From contig JAFDVI010000031.1 in assembly GCA_018269055.1 (NCBI GenBank), positions 62,001 to 126,000 on the forward strand: a DNA stretch of 64,000 nt, written 5' to 3'. This document shows positions 20,229 to 28,720 of the stretch, piece by piece. Both the position numbers and the translations under genes were made by a program. The DNA comes from Acidobacteriota bacterium. Lineage in GTDB: Bacteria > Acidobacteriota > Blastocatellia > RBC074. Numbering within the stretch: position 1 is the stretch's first letter; each line of letters begins with the position of its first letter. The notes beneath the pieces were generated by a model, which had not been told where the DNA came from, did not search any database, and was given only the letters and a program-made list of their open reading frames with translations.

Positions 20229-20708
20229 TTATGAATCCACATCTTTCTGAACACGTTCCAGCCGATGCGTTGTGTTTTCGGTGATGCTCAAGGCAGGTTC
20301 GAGAATCGGTTGCCCTGACGCAGGAGCAAGCTCGTTGGTGTCGGGCGCTTCCAACAATTGATCCTGGAATTTCGTCTGCTCAGGCTTTCTGGTCATCCCA
20401 TAAATCTGCCACAAACTGAGCGCCAGATTGATCAGGAATGCCGTCGAACTGATGACCAGATAAGAAGCAATCAGCCAATTGCTGAGGTCCATCTTCTTCA
20501 AGACCACCATTCCACCGAGGACAAACCCAAGGCCAAACACCGTGATCCAGAACAGCCCATCCAGATATTCGTCTAACCGCTTTTCTTTCACCCGCTTTTC
20601 CGATGCTTCCCATTCGAGGTCCGTTTTCGAAACCTGCAACTGGGCGCCACAGCGATTGCAAAATTTCGTTGGTTTCGCCAATGCCGCGCCACAAGATGAA
20701 CAATACAT
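20229..20708 (-). CDS. Zinc-ribbon membrane protein
   Basis: 159 residues with AGGAGG before the ATG. An N-terminal zinc ribbon (C3, C6, C17, C20; MYCSSCGAAL and FCNRCGAQL) is followed by a charged linker and two membrane helices at about 50-70 and 80-103. A polar tail follows. Such proteins are common and have no assigned role. It lies 34 bases upstream of the VIT gene on the same strand. Confidence 0.7.
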   Translation of the reverse strand: MYCSSCGAALAKPTKFCNRCGAQLQVSKTDLEWEASEKRVKEKRLDEYLDGLFWITVFGLGFVLGGMVVLKKMDLSNWLIASYLVISSTAFLINLALSLWQIYGMTRKPEQTKFQDQLLEAPDTNELAPASGQPILEPALSITENTTHRLERVQKDVDS

Positions 20709-20778
20709 TCCACGGCCTCCTATTCAACGGGTTAGAGAGACTGGCCTGGTCTGCCTCTTCTCCAACTGCTTGAGCGCT

Positions 20779-21156
20779 CTAGTTAGGCGCGCTATCCAGC
20801 CAAGTCAAAGCCTCGTCCTCTGTCTCGAAAATGTTGCTAATTAACCCTCGATTGAGCGCCACCAGCACACCGATTTTTTCCGGATCAATGATCTCAGCGC
20901 GAGCGACCATCGCCAGTCGAACCTTTCCACCCGCAACGGTAGCCCACTCTTCGATCAGGAAATACCGTTCGGCCAGGCTGGGCGGAGCGAATCCGGTCAA
21001 CGCCGATATGTTGACCAACAACTCAGAAATACCCTGTTCGCGGGCATACGCAAGCGCGGCGGACACCAAATCAATGGCCTCTTTCAACATAACAGAGCCG
21101 ACCGGCCGATAGAACCCACGCCCCACTACAAGTTCAAAATTGTCCGGTACGTCCAT
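20779..21156 (-). CDS. STAS/SpoIIAA-like single-domain protein
   Basis: 125 residues from the ATG at 21156; a GTG at 21159 is also well placed after AGGAG. Predicted alternating strands and helices (AIDLVSAALAYAREQG, ELLVNISALTGF, VRLAMVARAEIID, ISNIFETEDEALTWL) resemble the SpoIIAA-like domain used in stress and lipid-binding STAS proteins. The function is not known. It lies just downstream of a DUF2283 gene on the same strand. Confidence 0.6.
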   Translation of the reverse strand: MDVPDNFELVVGRGFYRPVGSVMLKEAIDLVSAALAYAREQGISELLVNISALTGFAPPSLAERYFLIEEWATVAGGKVRLAMVARAEIIDPEKIGVLVALNRGLISNIFETEDEALTWLDSAPN

Positions 21157-21192
21157 CACACACGACTCCTGCTGTCGCTGAACAGAGATCAG

Positions 21193-21426
21193 TTAAGCCG
21201 CTTCCGCTTCTAACACTCGGAGCGTCTTTGCTTGAATGGATTCCAGCACGGCATCCCGAAGAAACTTGCTGGCGTTCAGGATTTCAACGCCGATCATTTC
21301 GTCCTTGTCATTCAACTCGACGGTGATGTCGGGGCTAAGTTCCAAACTTCGGCTTTCCGGCTTTTTCGTAATCGCCAAATGAAATACGTCTTCTTGCTCA
21401 AAATATTGAATGCGAGTCTTGTTCAT
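21193..21426 (-). CDS. DUF2283 family protein
   Basis: 77 residues with the compact DUF2283 pattern: YFEQEDVFHLAITKK, then VELNDKDEMIGVEILNASKFL. The family is small, cytosolic and of unknown function, and is often found beside toxin-antitoxin or RNA-related genes. No strong ribosome binding site is visible. It lies between a repeat cluster and the STAS-like gene. Confidence 0.75.
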   Translation of the reverse strand: MNKTRIQYFEQEDVFHLAITKKPESRSLELSPDITVELNDKDEMIGVEILNASKFLRDAVLESIQAKTLRVLEAEAA

Positions 21427-21473
21427 AAGCGAAGTCCCGCGGCTGGAAATAAATCAAAGTGCCTGATGTTGTT

Positions 21474-21672
21474 TTCGTCCCGTAGGGACAGTTTGAATTT
21501 AGCCCAGCGATTAATCGCTGGGTACGCAAGGCAAACGTTCACGTCCCGTAGGGACGTTTGAATGGGTTTTCAAACGAAAGTGATTCAAGCGTCCCCACAG
21601 GACGCGATGATTGGACGACCTTTCCCGGCAATGAATTGCCGGGCTAAATTCAAACCGTCCCTACGGGACGAA
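21474..21672. repeat. REP/BIME-like hairpin cluster bounded by 49-bp inverted repeats
   Basis: The left arm 21474-21522 and right arm 21624-21672 are each 49 bases and inverted. Each contains a GTCCCGTAGGGAC palindrome and a 20-base hairpin. Between the arms are a further CGTCCCGTAGGGACG (21542-21556), a CGTTTGAA/TTCAAACG hairpin and GCGTCC/GGACGC (21589-21605). The arms differ at positions that keep the 20-base hairpin paired (A-T to G-C and G-C to A-T). This is the architecture of REP elements moved by RAYT transposases; no such transposase is in the window. Confidence 0.85.
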
Positions 21673-21706
21673 GACGCGATCAACTTTTGAGGGCAATGCT
21701 TGTGCA

Positions 21707-23203
21707 TCAATATGCCCAGGCATTCTGTTTGAACAGCGCGACTTCTTCAGGTTGTATCACTTCTTGAGCTTCGGATGCCTCCCCTACAACAATCTTTGAT
21801 ACTTTCATTGCGTCCTTCAAATCCTTACACCCTATCCATTCGCTTTCCCATAGTTCTGGAATTTCGCCATTCACAATTTTACAAATTCGTTCACTACTAT
21901 CGAATGGGATTCCGACCGTTTTCGGCTTGGTCACACGCTGCAACCATATTTCGAGGTAACCGTTATGCGGTACACGTTTCATTTTGTTATACACCTTCGT
22001 CCACAACCGAGATTTTTCTTCACCAGAAGCCAGGGAGATAAGATGGCTCAAAATACCTGCGACGGCAGGAAAAGTAGATGGAGAAACGAACCCAATATCC
22101 GATGCAATTGCTACTTGTACCTCAAGATCGTCAAGTTTTTCGGATTGCTCCGAAAGTTTGGAATGAAAATCGCCGACTAAGCGCCGAAGCGCACCACTAT
22201 TCGGGAAACACTGTCCGAAGGAATGCAGCCTCAGAAGTTTTTTCTGAATCGTCTTTGCATTTGCCTCTCCCAAGTCTTGAAGATCAATTCCTGCCAGCTT
22301 GTCCGGCTTGATTGCTCCCTCGACAACATTCCTACTTAGGAAAGTCTTTGACACTCCCAGCTTCATTCCGACCAATCGCAACTTGTCACTGATTATTTTC
22401 AGTACTTTTTCAGCCCGATCATCGCTATTGGCAAATATCCTGTAATCGTCACGGTACCTAAGAACTCGAAAATCGGTCGGATCGCCTAGCTCGTCATATA
22501 TCTGCTCATCAATATACCCAAGTATGATCTCCGCCACGAAATCCATCAAAACAGACCCTTGAGAAATGCCATTTGTCTGCCCATACCGACTCGCTCGAAT
22601 ATGTGAATCAATCTTGTTTCCTAAGAGGGAATTCTTTTTCCTATTTTTCTTCGCGTCTGGCAGACCATGAAGTGCCCAAGAAATACTGTGTGTGTATAAA
22701 GCCCCATAACAGTCTGTTACGTCAGTATGAAGAACATGGCTGAACTCCAGAGAGTAGGCTAAAGATCGCTGCTCAACGCTTTGCCACCAACTCTTAACCT
22801 GCGTTGCCACATCCGTTTGATGGTCGAGTGACATCACAGGAGCGCTGCAACATTCAACAGCGCCACCTTCAAATTCTGACAAGCGTTTTGTGATAAGCCC
22901 CCAGTTGTCTGAGCCGCATATTACGTTTACTAATGAGACATAAATTGCTGGGTGCATCAGCTCGTATGGCCGCCAAGCCAACTTGCCGTCCTTATTTGCG
23001 ACGAAGTTGTAGTTTACGCCTGGAAAATCGTCCGGGTTTTCAGACTTAAATGCAAGATAGTTCCCATCTTTTAATACTGTTTCGACATCGTTCAGAATTG
23101 GCTCGAAACTGATGTAGCTAGGCATATCTCCATTGAAGTAGCTACTTCCCTTCAAGAAATGCTTCCTTGCTTCTTCGTTTGAAAGTTCAACTAATTTCTT
23201 CAT
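21707..23203 (-). CDS. Stand-alone reverse transcriptase, candidate defence (UG/DRT-like) RT
   Basis: 498 residues. RT motifs are visible: HTDVTDCYGALYTH around D161 (motif A), NGISQGS at 211-217 (B), YRDDYRIF at 250-257 with D252 and D253 (C), and KLGVSKT at 281-287 (D). About 200 helical residues follow, with no maturase X, endonuclease or integrase domain, so it is not a group II intron protein. The architecture resembles Abi/UG reverse transcriptases that act in phage defence; I cannot assign the subgroup. It starts 30 bases after the transketolase stop, and its base composition is visibly lower in GC than its neighbours, which suggests transfer. Confidence 0.85.
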   Translation of the reverse strand: MKKLVELSNEEARKHFLKGSSYFNGDMPSYISFEPILNDVETVLKDGNYLAFKSENPDDFPGVNYNFVANKDGKLAWRPYELMHPAIYVSLVNVICGSDNWGLITKRLSEFEGGAVECCSAPVMSLDHQTDVATQVKSWWQSVEQRSLAYSLEFSHVLHTDVTDCYGALYTHSISWALHGLPDAKKNRKKNSLLGNKIDSHIRASRYGQTNGISQGSVLMDFVAEIILGYIDEQIYDELGDPTDFRVLRYRDDYRIFANSDDRAEKVLKIISDKLRLVGMKLGVSKTFLSRNVVEGAIKPDKLAGIDLQDLGEANAKTIQKKLLRLHSFGQCFPNSGALRRLVGDFHSKLSEQSEKLDDLEVQVAIASDIGFVSPSTFPAVAGILSHLISLASGEEKSRLWTKVYNKMKRVPHNGYLEIWLQRVTKPKTVGIPFDSSERICKIVNGEIPELWESEWIGCKDLKDAMKVSKIVVGEASEAQEVIQPEEVALFKQNAWAY

Positions 23204-23233
23204 GTACTGCCCAAAAGTTGGACCCTATTGAAA

Positions 23234-25243
23234 CTACTTTCCAAGCACGGCCTTTGCGCATGCCGCCACGTTATCCGCCGTAAAGCCGAATTTTTCCATC
23301 AGCGTTTGATATGGCGCGGAGGCTCCGTAATGATCCAGCGAAACCACCTGTCCAGCATCGCCGACGTATTTTTGCCAGCCCATCGAAATGCCTGCTTCAA
23401 CGGCAACGCGAGCGGTGACGTTCGGCGGCAAAACGCTTTCCTGGTAATCCAGGGGCTGTTTGTCGAAGAGTTGCCAACTGGGCATGCTCACCACGCGAGC
23501 TCCAATGCCAGCCTCGGCGAGTTTGGCCTGGGCTTCGACAGTGACCGAAACTTCGGAGCCGGTGCCGATCAGAATCACGTCTACGCTGCCGGTCGGAGAT
23601 TCGCTCAGAATGTACGCTCCTTGTGCGACACCTTCGGCGGAACCGAATTTCGTGCGGTCGTAAACGGGCAGTTTTTGCCGAGTCAGCGCCAGCGCAGTCG
23701 GGCCGTGGCGATGTTCGATGGCGACGCGCCAGGCGACGGCGGTTTCGTTGGCGTCCGCCGGACGGATCAAGGTCATATTCGGAACGGCGCGCAAACCCGC
23801 GAGTTGTTCAATGGGTTGATGCGTCGGGCCGTCTTCGCCAAGGCCAATGCTATCGTGCGTGTAGACGTAAATCGGACCAATGCCCATCATCGCGGCCAGC
23901 CGGACGGGCGGGCGCATGTAATCGTAAAAGATCATAAACGTCCCGCCATACGGAATCAGCGGACGCGTCAACGCCATACCGTTCATCACTGAACCCATCG
24001 CGTGTTCGCGGACGCCGAAATGGAAATTGCGACCGCCGTAATTGCCCGCCTGGAACTCACCCATGCCTTCCAGGAAGGTGTTGTTCGACGGGCGCAAATC
24101 TGCGGAACCGCCGAGCAACATCGGCAAGCTGGCAGCGATAGCGTTGAGCACCTTGCCCGACGCTTCACGCGTGGCCATCGGTTTGTCAGGCGCAAACACG
24201 GGCAGTTTCGCTTGCCAGCCGTCGGGCAATTTGCCGCTCGCCCAATCGCGCCATTCCTGCGCTTTGTCGGAATGCGCTTTTTCGTATGCAGCAAACTTTT
24301 CTCCCCAAGCAGCTTCGTCCTGCGCGCCGCGAGCAATGCATTGGCGGAAGTTTTCCAGCGCCTCGGCGGGAACCGTGAACGGTTCTTCATAAGGCCAGCC
24401 GAGGTTTTGCTTGGTCAGCTTGATTTCTTCAACACCGAGCGGTTCGCCGTGCGCTTTTTGGCTTCCGGCTTTGTTCGGGCTGCCGTAGCCGATGACGGAT
24501 TTGACGCAAATGATCGAAGGACGCGGATCGGCTTTGGCCGCGTTGACGGCAGATTCGATTGCCGTCAAATCATTGGCATCCGTGACGGTTTGCACGTGCC
24601 AGCCGTAGGCTTCAAAACGTTTGGCGCGGTCTTCGGTAAAGGCCAAGCCGGTGCTGCCATCAATCGAAATCGAGTTGTCGTCGTACAGGTAAATCAAGCG
24701 GCCAAGTTTCATATGCCCTGCCATCGAAGCGGCTTCGCTGGCGACGCCTTCCATCAAATCGCCATCCGAAACGATGGCATAAATGTGGTAATCGAAAAGT
24801 TCCTGGCCGGGGCGGTTGAAATACGCAGACAGGTATTCCGCGCCGATGGCCATGCCTACGCCGTTGGCAAAACCCTGCCCCAACGGACCGGTCGTCGTTT
24901 CAATTGCGGCGGACAATTCCGATTCGGGATGGCCGGGCGTCAGGCTGCCCCACTGGCGAAAGCTTTTCAGTTGATCAAGCGTGAAGTCTTCGTAGCCGGT
25001 CAGATGCAACAAACTGTACAGCAGCATCGAACCGTGTCCGGCGGATAATATGAAGCGATCGCGATTGGCCCACTTGGGATTTTTCGGGTTGTGGCGCATC
25101 ACGCGCGTCCACAACACATACGCTGATGGAGCCATTCCCATCGGCATGCCAGGGTGTCCGGAGTTCGCTTTTTGCACGCCATCCATTGCCAGTGTGCGGA
25201 TGGTATTGATCGAAAGTTGGTCGAGTGAGTTTTGTTCAGCCAT
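23234..25243 (-). CDS. tkt: Transketolase
   Basis: 669 residues, the normal length for the family. It transfers two-carbon ketol units between sugar phosphates in the pentose phosphate and Calvin pathways using thiamine diphosphate. Recognisable elements are [11 protein letters not shown] near residue 30, the cofactor motif GDGDL-like segment [20 protein letters not shown], and the C-terminal half with [19 protein letters not shown] and [20 protein letters not shown] purine-rich AGAAGAGAAG precedes the ATG. The adjacent downstream gene on the same strand is the reverse transcriptase. Confidence 0.97.
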   Translation of the reverse strand: MAEQNSLDQLSINTIRTLAMDGVQKANSGHPGMPMGMAPSAYVLWTRVMRHNPKNPKWANRDRFILSAGHGSMLLYSLLHLTGYEDFTLDQLKSFRQWGSLTPGHPESELSAAIETTTGPLGQGFANGVGMAIGAEYLSAYFNRPGQELFDYHIYAIVSDGDLMEGVASEAASMAGHMKLGRLIYLYDDNSISIDGSTGLAFTEDRAKRFEAYGWHVQTVTDANDLTAIESAVNAAKADPRPSIICVKSVIGYGSPNKAGSQKAHGEPLGVEEIKLTKQNLGWPYEEPFTVPAEALENFRQCIARGAQDEAAWGEKFAAYEKAHSDKAQEWRDWASGKLPDGWQAKLPVFAPDKPMATREASGKVLNAIAASLPMLLGGSADLRPSNNTFLEGMGEFQAGNYGGRNFHFGVREHAMGSVMNGMALTRPLIPYGGTFMIFYDYMRPPVRLAAMMGIGPIYVYTHDSIGLGEDGPTHQPIEQLAGLRAVPNMTLIRPADANETAVAWRVAIEHRHGPTALALTRQKLPVYDRTKFGSAEGVAQGAYILSESPTGSVDVILIGTGSEVSVTVEAQAKLAEAGIGARVVSMPSWQLFDKQPLDYQESVLPPNVTARVAVEAGISMGWQKYVGDAGQVVSLDHYGASAPYQTLMEKFGFTADNVAACAKAVLGK

Positions 25244-25261
25244 TGTCTTTTCTTCTCTTCT

Positions 25262-25415
25262 CCCACGAAGTCACACGAAGCGGCACGAAGACTGAGGTCG
25301 CGAACTTTGCAAAACCACGGGGAAAGGCCCTCAAAAATTGGTTTGGTTTTTCTCCGTGGTTGATGCGGTTGGTTTGTCGCGACTTCATTTTAGTTTCTTC
25401 GTGTGGCTTAGTGGG
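25262..25415. repeat. Intergenic inverted repeat of the CCACGAAG type
   Basis: CCCACGAAGTCACACGAAG (25262-25280) is inverted at 25397-25415 with 17 of 19 matches. A second, inner pair AACCACGGGGAAA / TTTCTCCGTGGTT lies at 25313-25325 and near 25349-25361. The element fills the gap between the tkt start and the upstream gene. Confidence 0.7.
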
Positions 25416-25427
25416 CGGTTGTGGTTT

Positions 25428-25853
25428 TCAATTTACGTGTTCGCTTTCGGTGATTTGTTGCTGCTGGTTGGCGATGAATACCGGCAGGGTCCTTTCGGCA
25501 AACAGCGATGAGTTGATCAGCGTTTGCACGATGTAATCGCCGGACTGCTGGAACGTGGTGTTGATGAACATTGTCACGTTGTCTGCATATCCGTTCGGCG
25601 AAATTTCAAACCCGCTCGGTTGCGACACGGCGATGGTTTGCATGCGGTCAGGCGTCAAAACGCGGACTTCGGTCAGGTAACGGCCCTCGCCGTCCCAATG
25701 GTTGAGCACGGCAAATTTCAGCAACCCAACGGGAAGTTGCGGCACGACAATTTGATGGAAAACGCCCATCAAACTGAGTCCGCCGGACGCTTCGACGCGA
25801 ACGTCTTCGCAGAAAAGTGTGTATTTCAGTTCAAGATCAGTTGGTTTATCCAT
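25428..25853 (-). CDS. Uncharacterised DUF6941-like protein
   Basis: 141 residues, no signal peptide or membrane segment. KYTLFCEDVRVEASGGLSLMGVF near the N-terminus and the alternating strand pattern resemble the DUF6941 family, short beta-rich proteins of unknown function. There is no strong ribosome binding site before the ATG. It stands between two intergenic repeat elements, so no operon partner can be named. Confidence 0.55.
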   Translation of the reverse strand: MDKPTDLELKYTLFCEDVRVEASGGLSLMGVFHQIVVPQLPVGLLKFAVLNHWDGEGRYLTEVRVLTPDRMQTIAVSQPSGFEISPNGYADNVTMFINTTFQQSGDYIVQTLINSSLFAERTLPVFIANQQQQITESEHVN

Positions 25854-25890
25854 GGCCGAATTGTAACCGCCCAGTGGCGAAAAATGCCAA

Positions 25891-25993
25891 TTTGGAGTGC
25901 TGCGGCTCTGGCGCAGCTTTGGTAGTCCTTCGTCAGAAAGCTTCTTCGACTGAAAGGACTACCAAAGCGACGCCGAGTGCGTCGCACTCCAAA
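25891..25993. repeat. Inverted-repeat element with compensated internal hairpins
   Basis: The 40-base arms 25891-25930 and 25954-25993 are inverted, 31 of 40 matching. Each arm holds an internal hairpin: TGCG...CGCA on the left and GACG...CGTC on the right. The two hairpins differ at two base pairs, both compensated. The outer flanks TTTGGAGTGC and GCTTTGGTAGTCCTT are identical. Confidence 0.8.
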
Positions 25994-25996
25994 CAG

Positions 25997-26671
25997 CTAT
26001 TTCTTAGCAGGCGATTTGATCTGATCGAAGCTGATGTCGAGGATGGGATATTCGCGCCAGTGGTTGAAATCGAAATGCCACCATTCAATGTCGAAGACGG
26101 TGAAGCCATCGGCTTCCATTACCGCGCGCAGTAAATCGCGCATCTGGCGCTGCCCGTCGGTTCCGCCTTTGTAATTCGGATAGGCGCGGTCGGTCATTTC
26201 ATCATACGCGCTGGGCATTTCGATTTCCTGGCCGGTTTTCAGATCGTATAGAGATAAATCCACCGCGCATCCGCGATTGTGACGAGAACCTTGCGCCGGA
26301 TTGGCGACAAACTTTTTCTTGTCGTCTGGCGTGGAATCCCAAAAGACTTTGGTCACAGCCCACGGACGGTAACCGTCAAACACCAGCAATCCATAGCCTT
26401 TTTCGTGGAGCCGTTTGTTGATGCGCACGAGCGCTTCGGCGGCGGGACGTTGCAGAAAGGCGCGCGCTTCCTTGTACACAGGCTTGCCCAGGAAGTTGTT
26501 GCTTTTGGCGTAGCGAATGTCGAGTTTGATGGTCGGATCGAGCTTGATCAATTCGACCAGGTCAGCTTGACGAAACTTGCCTTTCTCTTTGGGCGGTTCC
26601 GAAGGACTTTGCGCCTGAGCCAGGCCGATCAACACAAAAACGGTTAATCCAGTGAGAAACTTAGTTTTCAT
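25997..26671 (-). CDS. VanX/DdpX-like D-alanyl-D-alanine dipeptidase (peptidase M15D)
   Basis: 224 residues from the ATG at 26671, which overlaps the ABC-ATPase stop by 11 bases; a start 24 bases further 5' is possible. A signal peptide (MKTKFLTGLTVFVLIGLAQA) sends it to the periplasm. The M15 zinc site appears as SRHNRGCAVDLSL (SxHxxGxAxD) and EWWHF, with the substrate-binding FDGYRPW. The family cleaves D-Ala-D-Ala, here probably for peptidoglycan peptide recycling or remodelling rather than vancomycin resistance. Its tie to a sulfate-type transporter operon is positional only. Confidence 0.88.
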   Translation of the reverse strand: MKTKFLTGLTVFVLIGLAQAQSPSEPPKEKGKFRQADLVELIKLDPTIKLDIRYAKSNNFLGKPVYKEARAFLQRPAAEALVRINKRLHEKGYGLLVFDGYRPWAVTKVFWDSTPDDKKKFVANPAQGSRHNRGCAVDLSLYDLKTGQEIEMPSAYDEMTDRAYPNYKGGTDGQRQMRDLLRAVMEADGFTVFDIEWWHFDFNHWREYPILDISFDQIKSPAKK

Positions 26672-27872
26672 AATTTGAAAGGGTTTTGTGGTCACGCAAC
26701 CAGACGCCGACTTTGTCCCTGGGTTTGAGCGGCATGCGTTGGGCTTCCCATTTAGTTCGCAGCACCTTGATGATCAAATCGCAGGCACTGTCGCCAATCA
26801 ACTGGCAATTGGCACTGGTGGAATACCCGAATTGATTCAAACTCAGCAGTTTGACGCGGATGGCTTCGGTCGCGCCGGTAAAGTTCACATCCACAACCAC
26901 TCCGTGCCCTAGATGTCGCTGATGCTCCGCCAACGCGGGCGCAGAAGTCAGCACAACGTCTTCCGGTCGAAAGATGATTTTGACGCGCTCGACTGACGGA
27001 GGCAGTTGGTTGTATGTTCCTTCGCCGGAATTTCCCTGACAATGCCGGCAATCCAGAGCCACAAACCCATCGCTGCGACACACCTCGACGACGTTGGCAG
27101 CGCCCAAAAAGGTAGCGACAAATTCCGATTGCGGATCGTTATAAATTTCCTTTGGAGTGCCGATTTGTTCCAAACGACCTTTGTTCAAAATGGCGATCTG
27201 GTCGCCAAGCTCCATCGCTTCATCCTGATCGTGCGTCACAAACAGCGCGGGGACTTTCAGTTTTTGCAGCAAAGCGCGGATCTCGCGGCGTAATCCTGTG
27301 CGCGTTTGCGGATCCAGCGCGCTGAAGGATTCATCGAACAACAGCAACTCCGGCGCATACGCCAACGCTCGGGCGATGGCAACGCGCTGTTGCTGGCCAC
27401 CGGAAATTTGCCTCGGATATTTGTCGCGATGTTCGGTCATGCCAATCAGCGACAACAATTCTTTCACCTTGGCTTCACGTTCAGGTTTCTTTTTACCGCG
27501 AATCTTCAATCCGAACGCGATGTTTTCCGCAACGGTCATTCGCGGAAACAATGCATAATTTTGAAAGATGACGCCGATATTGCGTTCGCGCGCGCGCAAT
27601 CGTTCAACATGCCGCCCGTGCAGAAAAATTTCTCCGCCATCAGGAGTATCCAGGCCAGCAATCAAACGCAGCGTGGTGCTTTTTCCGCTGCCTGACGGTC
27701 CCAGCAAAACCAGGCTCTCCCCTTCGGCAATTGAAAAGCTCAACCCATCCAGCACCGTTTCGGAACCAAAGCGTTTGTGCAACCCGCGAATCACCAGCGC
27801 ATCGTTGGTTTGAGGAACGGATTCCGTATAAAGCTCGGTTTCAGGCAATTGATTCAGCATTGCTTGTGCCAT
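26661..27872 (-). CDS. cysA: Sulfate/thiosulfate-type ABC transporter ATPase
   Basis: 403 residues from the ATG at 27872 after GTGAGG; an upstream GTG overlaps the permease stop. Walker A is GPSGSGKST, the signature is ISGGQQQRVAIARAL, Walker B is ELLLFDESFSALD, and the H-loop is FVTHDQ. The C-terminal 150 residues carry the TOBE-like regulatory domain found in CysA, PotA and FbpC. Assignment to sulfate rests on the adjacent permease, the binding protein and the sulfate assimilation genes upstream. It should energise import at the inner membrane. Confidence 0.85.
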   Translation of the reverse strand: MAQAMLNQLPETELYTESVPQTNDALVIRGLHKRFGSETVLDGLSFSIAEGESLVLLGPSGSGKSTTLRLIAGLDTPDGGEIFLHGRHVERLRARERNIGVIFQNYALFPRMTVAENIAFGLKIRGKKKPEREAKVKELLSLIGMTEHRDKYPRQISGGQQQRVAIARALAYAPELLLFDESFSALDPQTRTGLRREIRALLQKLKVPALFVTHDQDEAMELGDQIAILNKGRLEQIGTPKEIYNDPQSEFVATFLGAANVVEVCRSDGFVALDCRHCQGNSGEGTYNQLPPSVERVKIIFRPEDVVLTSAPALAEHQRHLGHGVVVDVNFTGATEAIRVKLLSLNQFGYSTSANCQLIGDSACDLIIKVLRTKWEAQRMPLKPRDKVGVWLRDHKTLSNYEN

Positions 27873-27880
27873 CACGCACC

Positions 27881-28714
27881 TCACTTATCCAGTCTGTTTC
27901 GCGTCATCAGGATCAGCGAAAAGACCGCGAAAGAAATCACCGCCAAAACGGCGGCGATTGCGGTTGCAGATTCGACTTCAGCCTCGTTGAATTTTGCATA
28001 AATGTAGAGCGGCGCGGTCATGGTTTTGGCTTTGTTACCGCTGACCATGATCGTCGAGCCAAATTCGCCGATGCAACGTGCAAAGGTCAGCAGCGCGCCT
28101 GTTATGATTGCCCCGCGCAAACTGGGCAGAACTACATACAGAAAGGTCTGCCAGCGATTTGCGCCCATGGTTTCTGCGGCAGCTTCAAAGCTGGGGTCCA
28201 GATTATCCAGAGCCGGTTTGATGACGCCGAATGCCAGCGGGAAGGTGACGAAGATATTCGCCAACACAATCGCCGCCGTTGTGAACATCACCTGGTAATC
28301 GGTGTATTCCAACAGTCTGCCGAAAATCCCCGAACGTCCCCAAACCAGCAATAAGGCGACGCCTGCCACCGCAGTCGGAATTGCCGTCGGCAAACTGATG
28401 ATGATCATCAGCGCCGAACTGCCTTTGAAGCTATATTTGTACATTACATAGGCGGCAATGATCCCAAACAGAACATTACAAACCGTGGCAACACTGCTGG
28501 TCATTAAGCTCAGTCGTAGCGAGTACAGCGCTGCCGGCGCCGATACAGCCTCCCAAAAATGAATTGGGCCTTTATTGAAACCGTAAAAAAAGATCGAAGC
28601 CAGAGGCAGAATTACCAGCGGCATCATTGCCAGAACGACGAAACCGATTCCGAACGGACGCACCGGGTCGGTTCGTTGTCTGGAAAAGGGCTGATTGCTC
28701 GTGGTTGCATTCAT
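27881..28714 (-). CDS. Sulfate-type ABC transporter permease (CysT/CysW family)
   Basis: 277 residues with six membrane segments and the permease coupling-helix motif EAAAETMGANRWQTFLYVVLPSLRGAIITG. The later GEFGSTIMVSGN resembles the CysT/CysW signature. The start lies 6 bases after the binding-protein stop. Sulfate importers usually have two different permeases (CysT and CysW). Only one is encoded here, so a homodimer is likely, as in the ModB molybdate system. Confidence 0.85.
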   Translation of the reverse strand: MNATTSNQPFSRQRTDPVRPFGIGFVVLAMMPLVILPLASIFFYGFNKGPIHFWEAVSAPAALYSLRLSLMTSSVATVCNVLFGIIAAYVMYKYSFKGSSALMIIISLPTAIPTAVAGVALLLVWGRSGIFGRLLEYTDYQVMFTTAAIVLANIFVTFPLAFGVIKPALDNLDPSFEAAAETMGANRWQTFLYVVLPSLRGAIITGALLTFARCIGEFGSTIMVSGNKAKTMTAPLYIYAKFNEAEVESATAIAAVLAVISFAVFSLILMTRNRLDK

Positions 28715-28720
28715 AATGCG

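Noticed and set aside
21474-21672. Hairpin cluster considered as retron msr-msd
   Set aside because: It lies after, not before, the RT gene, the RT lacks typical retron spacing and motifs, and the arms look like REP units. A role as RT-associated RNA is not excluded but not supported.
21707-23203. Group II intron reverse transcriptase
   Set aside because: No maturase X or endonuclease domain after the RT core, and no domain V-like hairpin was seen downstream.
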